Assembly: GCA_021827865.1 (NCBI GenBank)
Contig: JAKAUC010000013.1
Coordinates: forward strand, 463,141-527,140
From: an archaeon
Lineage (GTDB): Archaea > Thermoproteota > Nitrososphaeria > Nitrososphaerales > Gagatemarchaeaceae
Length of the DNA: 64,000 nt
Reading direction: 5' to 3'
A model generated the notes under the pieces. That model searched no databases and was not told the DNA's origin. It worked only from the letters and a program-made list of their open reading frames with translations. Position 1 is the stretch's first letter; each line of letters starts with the position of its first letter. Shown piece by piece: positions 26,201 to 33,518 of this stretch. A program made the translations under genes and the position numbers.

Positions 26201-26513
26201 CATGCACAGGGCGGTTGACAACGCGGACTGGCTTCTTCATGCGCTGGGGGAGCTCTGCAAGCTGTTCAAGATGCCGGACATGGTGAGGCAGGCGGACCTG
26301 CTGAGGAGGAGGGTGGCGAGCGGCGTCGGGGAGGAGCTCGTCGAACTCACGGCCCTCAGCGGGGTCGGGAGGGTGAGGGCGCGCGCCCTGTACTCGGCCG
26401 GGTTCAGGACGCTCGAGGATCTGAAGGAGGCGCCCGCCGAGAAGCTTGCCATGGTGGACAAGGTGGGGGCGTCGGTCGCGAGGAAGATCAAGGAACAGGT
26501 GAAGAGGCACTGA
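23274..26513 (+). CDS. hel308: Hel308-type DNA helicase containing an intein
   Basis: Superfamily 2 helicase acting at stalled forks. The mature host protein is about 712 residues: LYPPQEQAVLAG (Q-motif region), Walker A APTA-SGKT, DEVHLAG (motif II), LLALSATISN (motif III), TPTLAAGVNLPARRV (motif V), YRQMAGRAGRP (motif VI), a ratchet domain, and a C-terminal helix-hairpin-helix (LSGVGRVRARALYSAG). The Walker A loop is split by a 367-residue intein between residues 47 and 415. Start is a GTG at 23274; no TATA is evident, and the gene follows mcm by 99 bases. The 24-codon frame at 23176-23250 between them is probably not a gene. Confidence 0.95.
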   Translation: MDEVKIPDELARYMKDKGITELYPPQEQAVLAGLLDGKSLVVSAPTACYDAQTEVLTKNGWKLFEDTVSDEIVLSMNPLTFKMEYVKAVGKVEQEYTGRMVSVKGKEIDFRVTENHNMFACSMNDMRRTPDRARSIHPPASYSLKPAIGITSTWRFKSGGIWTGKRKSQFLIPPFRARRKGKHHAGNVLPGIKVRAEDWLNFLGWYMAEGNTKRRGGSYEVTLCQVKNPALVREAMERLGVGAVHKTGSKNHLHFSIYNPQLGSYLLRFGLAYEKYVPEYVKELPPDQIEIFLHSYRLGDGNRGRDGTSPVFGTTSKKLADDIQELLLKSGTSSSVRNRGLAKSHEMPDGHTIVSKHPFYEVPGRRCSEHGVDPRKPSKPVIERTVGETVYCLTLPKYHLLYVRRNGKAFWCGNSGKTLLALMSAYLRTKVERKKVVYLAPLRALASEKYSEFSELTKFGIRTAISTGDYDSSGESLGRADIIVLTNERFDSVMRHRVSWVNSVGLFVADEVHLAGNDRRGPTLEMILTKVIHLGLNAQLLALSATISNAKSIAEWLHAVPVELDWRPVPLKEGVYDYGRVVFSGGEEIQIPRSTYGSPIDVAMDTVKGGGQALIFASTRRRAVSLATRAAEVTQSRLTPEEKKATSEASRRILGSGEETSLGRLLAEVVAKGSAFHHAGLEPEHRRIVEEYYRARAIKLLAATPTLAAGVNLPARRVVIADMTRYDAERGGNAEISVLEYRQMAGRAGRPQYDDHGETVMVPPPSQPAADFLEHYTKEPPEPIKSRLSNEAAMRSHTLATIATGRGLSKGDLDSLFRETLLARQAGQAEVSRLTEKALGYLLSERLLESHGGLFYATDFGTRVSVLYVDPVTAVMFRNAVKRAEPGRDYTAGLLHLVASAPDFEPKFPLRSKDYEDAMAFMEEHAAEMLERHTTKEFSDYDRALQDVRSVMALHGWIDEWREEQLLSRLGVEPGDMHRAVDNADWLLHALGELCKLFKMPDMVRQADLLRRRVASGVGEELVELTALSGVGRVRARALYSAGFRTLEDLKEAPAEKLAMVDKVGASVARKIKEQVKRH
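23415..24515 (+). mobile_element. Intein with LAGLIDADG homing endonuclease in Hel308
   Basis: In-frame protein intron of 367 residues, from Cys at 23415 to Asn at 24513-24515, flanked by APTA and SGKT. Block A starts CYDAQTEVLTKNGWKLFED; block B has FRVTENHNMFA (the TxxH motif); two endonuclease helices read LGWYMAEGN and YRLGDGN; block F/G reads VYCLTLPKYHLLYVRRNGK and ends CGN before Ser+1. The penultimate residue is Gly, not His, which occurs in some active inteins. By eye the stretch is clearly richer in A+T than the exteins, consistent with lateral spread. Splicing is needed to rebuild the ATP-binding loop. Confidence 0.95.
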
Positions 26514-26557
26514 GCCTGGGCGGCCTCGACCAAGCCGCCGACGAGCTCGCGAGCCGC

Positions 26558-27280
26558 GTGAGGGCCGCGGTGGCAAAGGCCGTCGGGGTCGAGGAAACCG
26601 TGGCGGTCGCATTCTCAGGAGGGCTGGACAGCTCGGTCGTGGCGAAGTGCGCCGCGGCGGAGGCTCGGGTGATCGCGTGCACCGGAAGCGCTGACGGCTC
26701 CGGGGACGCGCTCCGCGCCCGCGGGGCGGCGGACTCCCTGGGCGTCGACCTGGTGACTACTCGGCTCACCCCCGAAGTCGTGGCGGCAGAGCTTGCCGGA
26801 GTCGACCTCCCGTTCGAGGCTACCCTGATGGACAGGAGCCTCTGGTGCCTGTACTCAGCCGTCTCCAGGACCGCGAGGGATGCCGGGGCTCGCGTTATCC
26901 TCCTCGGCCAGCTCGCTGACGAGCTGTTCGGGGGCTACGCGAAGTACGCGGCAGCGATGGGCGAAGGTGGCCCGGAGGCTGCAAGATCCATGATGGATGC
27001 GGACCTGAAGCAGTACTCCATCAGGGGGAGGGTTAGGGACGTGAAGGCGTGCTCCAGGTGGGTCGAACCCAGGATCCCCTTCGAAGAGCTCGCTGGCTAT
27101 GCCGCGTCCATCCCGATGTCCTACAAGCTGATGGGCGGAGTCAGGAAGGCGGTCCTGAGGAGGGCGGCGGTCCGGCTCGGGGTCCCGGCGGACGTCGCTG
27201 AGGCGCCGAAGAAGGCGGCCCAGTACAGCTCAGGGGTCCAGAAGCTGGTGGCCAGTGCACCTTTTAACGCCCCCGGGTGA
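26558..27280 (+). CDS. Asparagine-synthase-like ATP pyrophosphatase
   Basis: Resembles the C-terminal synthetase domain of AsnB without the glutaminase domain. PP-loop VAVAFSGGLDSSVVAKCA near residue 16, GQLADELFGGYAKY near 127 (the second AsnB signature) and RIPFEELAGYAASIP near 171. It should adenylate a carboxyl or similar group; the amine acceptor is unknown, so the product may be neither asparagine nor a known amide. The first legal start is GTG 26558, but about 15 residues upstream (GLDQAADELASR) look coding, with only CTG codons (26510, 26516) as possible starts just at the Hel308 stop. It is probably cotranscribed with hel308. Confidence 0.75.
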   Translation: MRAAVAKAVGVEETVAVAFSGGLDSSVVAKCAAAEARVIACTGSADGSGDALRARGAADSLGVDLVTTRLTPEVVAAELAGVDLPFEATLMDRSLWCLYSAVSRTARDAGARVILLGQLADELFGGYAKYAAAMGEGGPEAARSMMDADLKQYSIRGRVRDVKACSRWVEPRIPFEELAGYAASIPMSYKLMGGVRKAVLRRAAVRLGVPADVAEAPKKAAQYSSGVQKLVASAPFNAPG

Positions 27281-27289
27281 AGGCAACCT

Positions 27290-27553
27290 ATGATACCTTC
27301 GCCGCAACCAAAGGGCAAGCTCGTTGGGTTCAAACCGCTGCAGGAGAGGTTCAGCTACTACGCCTTGGACGACGGAACTGTGCTCGGGATAAAGCCAGCC
27401 ATGGTGAAGGTGTACAGGCTCCAGAACCCGGACAACAGCCTCGCCACGTCGCCGGATGGGACGCCGGCGTACTTCTACACCACCCAGAACATTACCCAGG
27501 TGCTCACCCCCGACGAGTACAAGTCCTTCAAGGCCGACGGACTGACCGAATGA
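27290..27553 (+). CDS. Small conserved protein of unknown function
   Basis: An 87-residue soluble protein rich in aromatic and polar residues (FKPLQERFSYYALDDGTVLG, IKPAMVKVYRL, PAYFYTTQNITQVLTPDEY). No motif recognised; it looks like a single small beta-rich domain. A clear TATA (ccttttaac, about 27257-27265) is 26-30 bases before the ATG, so the message should be leaderless. Its stop overlaps the ATG of the HemK-like gene (ATGA), implying translational coupling. Confidence 0.75.
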   Translation: MIPSPQPKGKLVGFKPLQERFSYYALDDGTVLGIKPAMVKVYRLQNPDNSLATSPDGTPAYFYTTQNITQVLTPDEYKSFKADGLTE

Positions 27554-28164
27554 GCGAGGGGCCCTATCTCGCTTCAGAGGACTCTGCCCTCCTGAGGGCG
27601 GCTCTGGTCGGCTACTCGGGAAAGAGCTGCCTGGAGATAGGCGCGGGGAACGGAGGGAACCTCATCGCGCTGGCGAAGGGATTCGAGATCGTGGTAGGCA
27701 CAGACGTAGTAAGGCCTTCTATGGCAGACTGGAGGGAGAAGTCAGACTTCGTCCTCGCAGACCGGGCCGCATGCCTGCGCAGCGGATCCTTCGACCTGGT
27801 GACGTTCAACCCTCCATACCTAGAAGGAGACGAGACTGGGGACGTAGCCGTCGAGGGCGGGAGGCGGCTGGAGGTGCCCAGAGCGTTCCTATCGGAGGCC
27901 TTCCGCGTCGTGAAGGGGGACGGGAAGGTGGTCTTCCTCGTCAACGGAGCCATGGACGTGGAGGAGGTGAGGGCGGCGTGTGGAGAATGGGGTTTCGGGC
28001 TCAGGCTGCTCACCTCGCACAGGGTCTTCTTCGAAGTCCTTTCGGTGTACGAGGCGGCCAGGAGGGCGGGGGAGGAACATGCCGCCAGATCGGAAGAGCG
28101 GAAGGCCGCTGTCGGGATGCACGGCCCGGGGTCGCCGGCGCCCATCGCGAGAGTCACCAACTAG
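27550..28164 (+). CDS. HemK/Mtq2-family glutamine methyltransferase
   Basis: SAM-dependent methyltransferase with the class I signature LEIGAGNGGNLIALAKG near residue 30, DVV at the acidic loop, and the NPPY catalytic tetrapeptide near 88 that defines N-methyltransferases acting on amide or amino groups. By analogy with archaeal and eukaryotic Mtq2 it probably methylates the GGQ glutamine of release factor aRF1. Length 204 matches the short Mtq2 form without an N-terminal domain. The C-terminal 25 residues are basic and poorly conserved looking. The ATG overlaps the preceding stop. Confidence 0.82.
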   Translation: MSEGPYLASEDSALLRAALVGYSGKSCLEIGAGNGGNLIALAKGFEIVVGTDVVRPSMADWREKSDFVLADRAACLRSGSFDLVTFNPPYLEGDETGDVAVEGGRRLEVPRAFLSEAFRVVKGDGKVVFLVNGAMDVEEVRAACGEWGFGLRLLTSHRVFFEVLSVYEAARRAGEEHAARSEERKAAVGMHGPGSPAPIARVTN

Positions 28165-28366
28165 CCCCGCTGCCAGATTCCATGCTCGTCTGGTGACAGG
28201 TCCATGGGCTGGCGCTCCCCGGGCCGCGCCTCTTCTCCCGGAGCCGTCCTGGGAAGGTCCAGAAGCGCGTTTCTTCAGGGGCGGACTGCATTGCCCGCGA
28301 AGCAAGGCGCTCGAGGGGCCCCCAGGCGTCGATCAGGTCACCTAAGCTGTTAGGGAGCGCCTTCAT
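28154..28366 (-). CDS. Possible small protein of unknown function
   Basis: A 70-residue frame in an otherwise empty 275-base gap, starting MKALPNSLGDLIDAWGPLER and ending in a Ser/Gly-rich tail. A TATA-like stretch (minus strand gatatttaacgc, 28402-28413) lies about 40 bases upstream of the ATG, and the same element serves the divergent HTH_10 gene. The first 45 residues have a reasonable amphipathic pattern (LERLASRAMQSAPEETRFW). It ends inside the last 11 bases of the convergent HemK-like gene. No family is recognised and it may be chance. Confidence 0.35.
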   Translation of the reverse strand: MKALPNSLGDLIDAWGPLERLASRAMQSAPEETRFWTFPGRLREKRRGPGSASPWTCHQTSMESGSGASW

Positions 28367-28401
28367 AGGGTGCGATTTCCAGTTCTGAGAATCGTCTTTC
28401 T

Positions 28402-28413
28402 GCGTTAAATATC
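28402..28413. promoter_or_regulatory. TATA element of the HTH_10 gene, possibly bidirectional
   Basis: The stretch gcgttaaatatc is about 30 bases before the plus-strand ATG at 28440, ideal for a near-leaderless transcript. Read on the minus strand it is gatatttaacgc, about 40 bases before the possible small gene ending at 28154. Its plus-strand role is well supported, the other is speculative. Confidence 0.6.
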
Positions 28414-28439
28414 CCCCCCATACCCTAACCCGTGCGGCC

Positions 28440-29084
28440 ATGCTGAGACAGGTGACGCTGCAGGTGAAGGCTGAGAACAAGCTGCAGGGCATAGCAAGAG
28501 CTAACGGCGTAAAACTCGGCATCGTAGACTGCAAACCGTTCAACAAGACCGGGATGTCGCTCCTCCTCGAACTCAGGGGAAGGCCCAAGAGCGTCCGCGC
28601 CGCGGTGGCAGAGATCCGCAGGACGGAGGGAGTCAGGCAGGCGGTCGAGGGGGAGGTGGAGGGAGATTCGGTCCCGCTCCTGGTCGTGCTCTCCAGGCCG
28701 GTGACATGCAGGGCGTCGAACGACGCAGCCATCGTCTGCCTCGAGTGTCCCCTCAACACCGATGCTCAGCCCGCATCGTGGAAGTTCATAGTGAGGAAGA
28801 CCGGGGATTTCAGGCAGGTGTTGTCGAAACTCGAAAAGGAAGGGGTGGATGCTAAGATCGAGGATGTCGCGCCCCTCGAAAGAAAGGCCACCCTTACCGA
28901 CAGGCAGAAGGAGATAATGTCGACTGCCGTAGCTCAGGGGTACTTCGAATTCCCGAGGAAGATCAGCCTCACTGGCCTGAGCGGGCTGGTCGGCGTCAAG
29001 CCCTCGACGCTCAGCGAGATCCTGAGGAGCGCCGAGCGCAGGATTATGGCCAACGCCCTGAGCGTCCCGTTCCAGGAAGAATAG
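28440..29084 (+). CDS. HTH_10-family (Bat-like) transcriptional regulator
   Basis: The C-terminal 55 residues match the bacterioopsin-activator type helix-turn-helix: LTDRQKEIMSTAVAQGYFEF, then KISLTGLSGLVGVKPSTLSE and LRSAERRI. The first 150 residues form an unassigned sensory region with a Cys-bearing strand (AAIVCLECPLNTD) and a basic patch; it could bind a small ligand or metal. Such regulators are abundant in Nitrososphaeria and Halobacteria. TATA at 28402-28413 gives a nearly leaderless message. No target gene is evident; the ClC transporter follows after about 125 bases. Confidence 0.85.
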   Translation: MLRQVTLQVKAENKLQGIARANGVKLGIVDCKPFNKTGMSLLLELRGRPKSVRAAVAEIRRTEGVRQAVEGEVEGDSVPLLVVLSRPVTCRASNDAAIVCLECPLNTDAQPASWKFIVRKTGDFRQVLSKLEKEGVDAKIEDVAPLERKATLTDRQKEIMSTAVAQGYFEFPRKISLTGLSGLVGVKPSTLSEILRSAERRIMANALSVPFQEE

Positions 29085-29208
29085 AAGGAAGGGCCAGAGC
29101 CTAGGGCGCGGTTCCCCTTCAGTGCGCGGAAGGGTGCGCCGGACATGCGAACTCTTTTGAAGCGTCCCCCCGCAGCTGAGTCCTCGGATTTTGAGCAGTT
29201 CGACATTG

Positions 29209-31020
29209 ATGTCGCGGGTGAATCGCGTCATCCAGCAGGGTTACCTCGCGAAGTGGGTGACGGTGGGCCTGCTCATCGGCGTCATAGCCGGGGCGGGGGC
29301 GGTCGGATTCTACCTCGCAATCGAAGGCGTGAGCAACTACCTGCTGGGCGGGATAACGGGGTTCTTCCCTCCCAACCCCGCAGGCGAAGGGGCGGCCCCG
29401 GTCTCCGTCCACCCAGACTACCTGCTCATACCAGTCGCGACGATAATCGGAGGGCTCATCGCTGGTTTCCTGGTCTATCGCTTCGCCCCCGAAGCCGAGG
29501 GGCACGGGACGGACGAGGCCATCGCTGCCTTCCATCGGCACGATGGGAAGATACGCCGGAGGATCCCCCTGGTCAAGGCGGTGGCGTCAGCGTTCACAAT
29601 AGGCTCCGGAGGGAGCGGGGGGAGGGAAGGGCCGACCGCCCAGATAGCCGCAGGCTTCGGGTCTTTCATCGGCGACGTCCTGAAGCTGCCGGTCAAGGAC
29701 AGGCGCATAGCTGTCGCGGTGGGAATCGGAGCGGGGATCGGGTCCATTTTCAAGTCCCCCTTCGGCGGCGCCATACTCTCGGGAGAGATACTCTACAGCG
29801 GCGGCGACTTCGAAGTTGAAGCCCTGATACCCTCCTTCATCGCCTCCCCCATAGGATACATCATCTTCGCGTCTTACACGGGGTTCACCCCCATCTTCGG
29901 GAGCGGGCTGGCCTACAACTTCACCGACCCCAGGGGCCTGCTGATCTACGCCGCCCTGGGCATCGTCTGCGGGCTGGTGGGGAGGCTCCACACGGCGACC
30001 TTCTACTCGGTGAAGAGCCTGTTCGCCCGCCTGCCGCTCACGAAGTATCTCAGGCCAATGGTAGGCGCCGCGGTCGCGGGCGCCATCGGCGTATTCTTCC
30101 CCCAGGTGGTGGGTCTGGGATACGGGTTCGTCCAGATACTGATCGATGGGAGCGGTGTCACCGGGTTGGCGCAGGAGAACTTCACTCACCTCGCCATCCC
30201 CCTCTTGGTGTTCTTGGTGGCCGTTGTCCTGCTGAAGATCGTGGCCACGGCGTTCACAGTCGGCTCGGGCGGGAGCGCGGGGGTGTTCGCTCCGTCCCTC
30301 GTGATAGGAGGTTTCGTCGGCGCCGCTTTCTGGATGGTGGTCAACGCCCTCCTCCCAGGGTGGATCCCTATCCCCGCCCCCCTGGTCGTGGTCGGCATGA
30401 TGGCCCTGTTCGGCGGGGTCGGGCGCACCCCCATCGCTGTAATGCTCATGGTCAGCGAGATGACGGGGTCGCTGAACCTCCTTGCCCCGTCCATGGTCGC
30501 GGTCGTGGCCGCGTACTTCGTGACCACCCCCAAGTACACCATCTACAGGAGCCAGGTCTCCAAGCGCTCCGACTCGCCCGCCCACAGGGGGGAGTACAAC
30601 GTGCCGCTGCTCACCAAGATATTCGTCTCCGACGCCATGAACCGGTCCGTCATCACCCTCTCGCCGGGCGACTCCGTCGACGCCGCCTATCAGATGGTGG
30701 TCGAGAAGGGTCACCGTGGGATCCCCATCGTGGACGGAGAGAAGCTGGTCGGGATTGTGACGGTGAGCGACCTGCTGAGGATCCCACGAGAGAAGGCAGC
30801 CGCCACGCCGCTGAGGGACGTGATGACCCAGAGCGTCCTTGTCGCCCACCTGGACGACAACCTCTTCGTCGCCCTTGAGACTATGACCAACCATGGCATC
30901 GGGCGCCTTCCGGTGATCTCCAAGGACTCAGGGAGGCTGGTCGGGATAGTCACCAGGACCGACGTCATCAGGGCGTACGAGAGGTCGATGGACATGCTTT
31001 CGAAGTCGGAGCCCACCTGA
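29209..31020 (+). CDS. ClC-family chloride channel/transporter with paired CBS domains
   Basis: Integral membrane protein with about ten to twelve helices (residues 5-425) followed by two CBS domains (about 450-595) that usually bind adenine nucleotides and gate transport. Pore motifs: GSGGSGGREGPTAQI, which retains the gating glutamate, GIGAGIGSIFKSPFGGAIL, and GSGGSAGVFAPSLVIGGFVG. Retained glutamate is compatible with either anion/proton exchange or a channel. CBS1 carries RGIPIVDGEKLVGIVTVSDL, CBS2 GIGRLPVISKDSGRLVGIVT. Start ATG 29209 (MSRVNRVIQQ) is preferred over TTG 29191; no strong TATA is visible. Confidence 0.93.
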   Translation: MSRVNRVIQQGYLAKWVTVGLLIGVIAGAGAVGFYLAIEGVSNYLLGGITGFFPPNPAGEGAAPVSVHPDYLLIPVATIIGGLIAGFLVYRFAPEAEGHGTDEAIAAFHRHDGKIRRRIPLVKAVASAFTIGSGGSGGREGPTAQIAAGFGSFIGDVLKLPVKDRRIAVAVGIGAGIGSIFKSPFGGAILSGEILYSGGDFEVEALIPSFIASPIGYIIFASYTGFTPIFGSGLAYNFTDPRGLLIYAALGIVCGLVGRLHTATFYSVKSLFARLPLTKYLRPMVGAAVAGAIGVFFPQVVGLGYGFVQILIDGSGVTGLAQENFTHLAIPLLVFLVAVVLLKIVATAFTVGSGGSAGVFAPSLVIGGFVGAAFWMVVNALLPGWIPIPAPLVVVGMMALFGGVGRTPIAVMLMVSEMTGSLNLLAPSMVAVVAAYFVTTPKYTIYRSQVSKRSDSPAHRGEYNVPLLTKIFVSDAMNRSVITLSPGDSVDAAYQMVVEKGHRGIPIVDGEKLVGIVTVSDLLRIPREKAAATPLRDVMTQSVLVAHLDDNLFVALETMTNHGIGRLPVISKDSGRLVGIVTRTDVIRAYERSMDMLSKSEPT

Positions 31021-31137
31021 CCGAGCCGGGGCCCGGGCTCCCGGTCGGGATGTTACCGGTCTCTTAAGTTCACGTTCGACTGAGTGGGCATTGCGGCCTT
31101 CGGACCCCTCGTGACTCCGTCCGCTCCGGTTTCCGAG

Positions 31138-32028
31138 TCAGACGCTCTGAATGCTTTCGCCGCCGTCTACGTCCCACGCCGCGCCAACGACGAAGCTCGC
31201 CCTCGGCGAGGCTAGGAAGGCGACGACCGAAGCGATTTCCTCTGGTTTGCCGAATCTGCCAATCGGTAGCGGCGCGGCGTGGCCATCTAGGAACGCTTCG
31301 GCCTGGGCGTCGGAACCGTCCGTAAGTTTCCTCGCCACGTTCCGCCACAAGGACGTGTCGGTCCGCCCCGGACAGACGCAGTTCACGCGTATCCCGCTTC
31401 CGATGAGTCGCAGCGCCATCGAGTTCGAGAATGAGATGAGGGCGGCTTTTGAGGCGCTGTAGTCCACCATGTGCATCCGCGCTCGACGTCCCCAGACAGA
31501 ACTGATGTTCACAATCGCGCCGCCTCCCTGTTTCTTCATCACGGAGACGACGGCCCGAGTGAAGCGTACGGCTCCCAGCAGATTGATGTCGAATGCGTAC
31601 TTCCAGTCGGCATCGTCGAGGTCCTCGGACTTCAGCGCCAACGTCCCCGGCGAGAGGTCCCCGGCGTTGTTCACCAGCACGTCGATTCGGCCCAGGCGGC
31701 GCTGCACTTCCTGAACAACCTCGGGGACCCGATTTGCTTGAGTCACGTCTACCGGAACGACGACCGGGCTCCCTCCTCCGGATCGAATAATCTGAGCCCG
31801 CACTTCCTCCAACGCCTTCGAATCCCGGGAGCAGAGAGCCACCGAAACGCCCTCGGCCGCTAGCCGCTCGGCGATAGCACGCCCGATGCCGCGACTGGCC
31901 CCCGTGACCAGGGCGCTCTTCCCCGACAGCCCGAGGTCCACGGCGGCGTTCAAAGGCGGGTGCATCGCCTTAAGCCTGTCGATGACACTCCGTAGGACGC
32001 CCGAAGCGAAAACAGCATCAACTGGCAC
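31138..32028 (-). CDS. Short-chain dehydrogenase/reductase (FabG-like)
   Basis: Classical SDR: cofactor loop LVTGASRGIGRAIAERLA near residue 40, CSRD, DVLVNNAGDLSPG near 118, active-site IVNISSVWG and YSASKAALISF near 190, and the C-terminal SPRASFVVGAAWDVDGGES. Likely an NADP-linked oxidoreductase acting on a keto or hydroxy group; substrate unknown. The first 30 residues precede the fold, so the ATG at 31965 (MHPPLNAAVDLG) is an alternative to GTG 32028, which has aaggag nearby. The gene stands alone beside tRNA-Arg and a degenerate tRNA copy, and its codon choice (more CGT/CGA) looks less uniform than its neighbours, which may indicate acquisition. Confidence 0.85.
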   Translation of the reverse strand: MPVDAVFASGVLRSVIDRLKAMHPPLNAAVDLGLSGKSALVTGASRGIGRAIAERLAAEGVSVALCSRDSKALEEVRAQIIRSGGGSPVVVPVDVTQANRVPEVVQEVQRRLGRIDVLVNNAGDLSPGTLALKSEDLDDADWKYAFDINLLGAVRFTRAVVSVMKKQGGGAIVNISSVWGRRARMHMVDYSASKAALISFSNSMALRLIGSGIRVNCVCPGRTDTSLWRNVARKLTDGSDAQAEAFLDGHAAPLPIGRFGKPEEIASVVAFLASPRASFVVGAAWDVDGGESIQSV

Positions 32029-32226
32029 GAAATCGAAGACCGCTCCTTGCGGTCAGGCGGTCCCTTATGCCTGACTCGGCGGGGCGGTCCAGGAGGTTTG
32101 CCGCTCCGGGTTCGCCTTCTGCCAAGTGCACCAAATGGAGAGTCCATCATGCTCTGCGGGCCTGGTCGGATTCACTCGGAAGAGCCGAGACGCTGTCGTC
32201 TCATCGGGATTCACGTAATCTTCTAA

Positions 32227-32270
32227 GCGGGCCTACTTGGATTCGAACTCGTTCTAAGCGAATCCTAATC
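32227..32270 (-). repeat. Degenerate copy of a tRNA 3' end
   Basis: Immediately beyond the 3' end of tRNA-Arg the plus strand reads gcgggcctacttggattcgaactcg, resembling the tRNA's own cgggcccggtgggattcgaaccc at 32271-32293. The T-loop core (attcgaa) is exact but the T stem no longer pairs. The 9-mer ttctaagcg also occurs twice, at about 32221 and 32252. This looks like a decayed attachment site or duplicated tRNA end rather than a functional gene. Confidence 0.45.
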
Positions 32271-32363
32271 CGGGCCCGGTGGGATTCGAACCCATGGTCT
32301 CCGAGGGCGATGCCTCTTCAGCTCCGAAGGCTGACGCCTTAATCCGTGCTAGGCTACGGGCCC
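32271..32363 (-). tRNA. tRNA-Arg (anticodon TCG) with intron-like insertion in the variable region
   Basis: Acceptor arms GGGCCCG and CGGGCCC pair perfectly, with G as discriminator and no encoded CCA. D stem GCCT/AGGC, anticodon stem TCAGC/GCTGA, loop CTTCGGA giving anticodon TCG (plus-strand bases 32325-32327), T arm TTCGAAT. Between the anticodon stem and the T stem lie 22 bases instead of about five. Removing 17-18 bases, for instance those at 32295-32312, restores a normal type I tRNA and would also convert an A-C mismatch at the base of the T stem into a G-C pair. A non-canonical archaeal tRNA intron is the simplest reading. Confidence 0.85.
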
Positions 32364-32388
32364 ACTGAGGCCGGCCGGCGCCGGCTAA

Positions 32389-33429
32389 TTAAGCCATGGA
32401 GGCGGCGATGGTTTCTTCGAAGGGGGGGACCACCAGCCCCCTCTCTGTGATCATCGAGGTGACCAGCTCTGGAGGGGTCATGTCGAAGGCTGGGTTCGAC
32501 ACGGGGACGCCTTTGGGGGCTATCCTCCTTCCGCGGATCTGCACCACCTCCTCCGCCCCCCTCTCCTCGATTGTGACCTGGTCGTGGGCCCGCTCCAGGT
32601 CGAAGGTGGACCGAGGGGCGGCCGGGTGGAACGGTATTCCATGCCTCCGGGCGAGGACTGCCTCCTGGTACGTCCCAATCTTGTTGAAGACATAGCCGTC
32701 CCTGGTTATCCTGTCCGCCCCCACTACGACTCTGTCGACCCTGCCCAGGCTCATCATGTAGCCAACGGCGGTGTCAGGGATCAGTGTGCACGGGATACCG
32801 TCGCGGGCTAGCTCGAAGGCGGTCAGGCGCGCCCCCTGAAGGGCCGGCCTGGTCTCTGGGACCAGCACCTTGACCAGCTTCCCCTGCTCTACGGCCGCCC
32901 TGATCACCCCCAGCGCGGTGCCGTAGCCTACGGTCGCCAGCGACCCTGCGTTGCACTGGGTGAGGACGGTGTCGCCGTCCCGGATGAGGTCGGCGCCCAC
33001 CCCCCCGAGCTTCCTGTTTGTCGCCACGTCCTCGTCCTCCATGCGCTTCACTTCGGATTCGACATCTTCCTTTGCGCGCTTCGCCGAAGTCGAGGCCCTG
33101 GCCTTCGCCAGGACCCTGTCGATGCCCCAGAACAGGTTCACTGCCGTTGGTCTGGTAGAACGAAGCATCGCGGCGCTCTTCTCAAGGTCGCGGACGAGCC
33201 CGGGCAGGTCCGTGGCCCTGGACCTGCGTGCGGCCAGCGCCAGCCCCATGGCCGCGGCCACCCCGATGGCAGGGGCGCCCCGGACCACCATGGTCCTGAT
33301 GGCGGACGCTACCTGCTCCGGGGTTGTGTAGACCACGTAGGAGAACCTGTTGGGGAGGGCGGTCTGGTCGATCATCCTCACCCGACCGTCGTCCCAGGTC
33401 ACAGTCCGGAGCGTGAAGAAGCCAGCCAC
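32389..33429 (-). CDS. mtnA: S-methyl-5-thioribose-1-phosphate isomerase (eIF2B-like)
   Basis: Isomerase of the methionine salvage pathway, related to eIF2B alpha. Diagnostic segments: MVVRGAPAIGVAAAMG near residue 50, LTQCNAGSLATVGYGTALG with the catalytic Cys, ETRPALQGARLTAFEL, and VVVGADRITRDGYVFNKIGT with the catalytic Asp. Ribose-1,5-bisphosphate isomerase is related, but the CNAG and GADR context favours MtnA. The frame runs to 33480, but a minus-strand TATA (ccctttagc, about 33451-33459) lies inside it; the GTG at 33429 (VAGFFTLRTV) suits a leaderless transcript, leaving 346 residues. Divergent from the EndA-like gene. Confidence 0.92.
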   Translation of the reverse strand: MAGFFTLRTVTWDDGRVRMIDQTALPNRFSYVVYTTPEQVASAIRTMVVRGAPAIGVAAAMGLALAARRSRATDLPGLVRDLEKSAAMLRSTRPTAVNLFWGIDRVLAKARASTSAKRAKEDVESEVKRMEDEDVATNRKLGGVGADLIRDGDTVLTQCNAGSLATVGYGTALGVIRAAVEQGKLVKVLVPETRPALQGARLTAFELARDGIPCTLIPDTAVGYMMSLGRVDRVVVGADRITRDGYVFNKIGTYQEAVLARRHGIPFHPAAPRSTFDLERAHDQVTIEERGAEEVVQIRGRRIAPKGVPVSNPAFDMTPPELVTSMITERGLVVPPFEETIAASMA

Positions 33430-33518
33430 ACCGACGAACGCGTTTGAGCCCGCTAAAGGGTTTCCGGGGGCGTCCCCCAATCATCTTCAAATAGAGTCGG
33501 CCGGGCGTCCGGAACCAG

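Noticed and set aside
32271..32363. Reading the tRNA-Arg as a type II tRNA-Ser or tRNA-Leu
   Set aside because: The anticodon loop CTTCGGA gives TCG with a perfect five-pair stem, which is arginine; no shift produces a serine or leucine anticodon.
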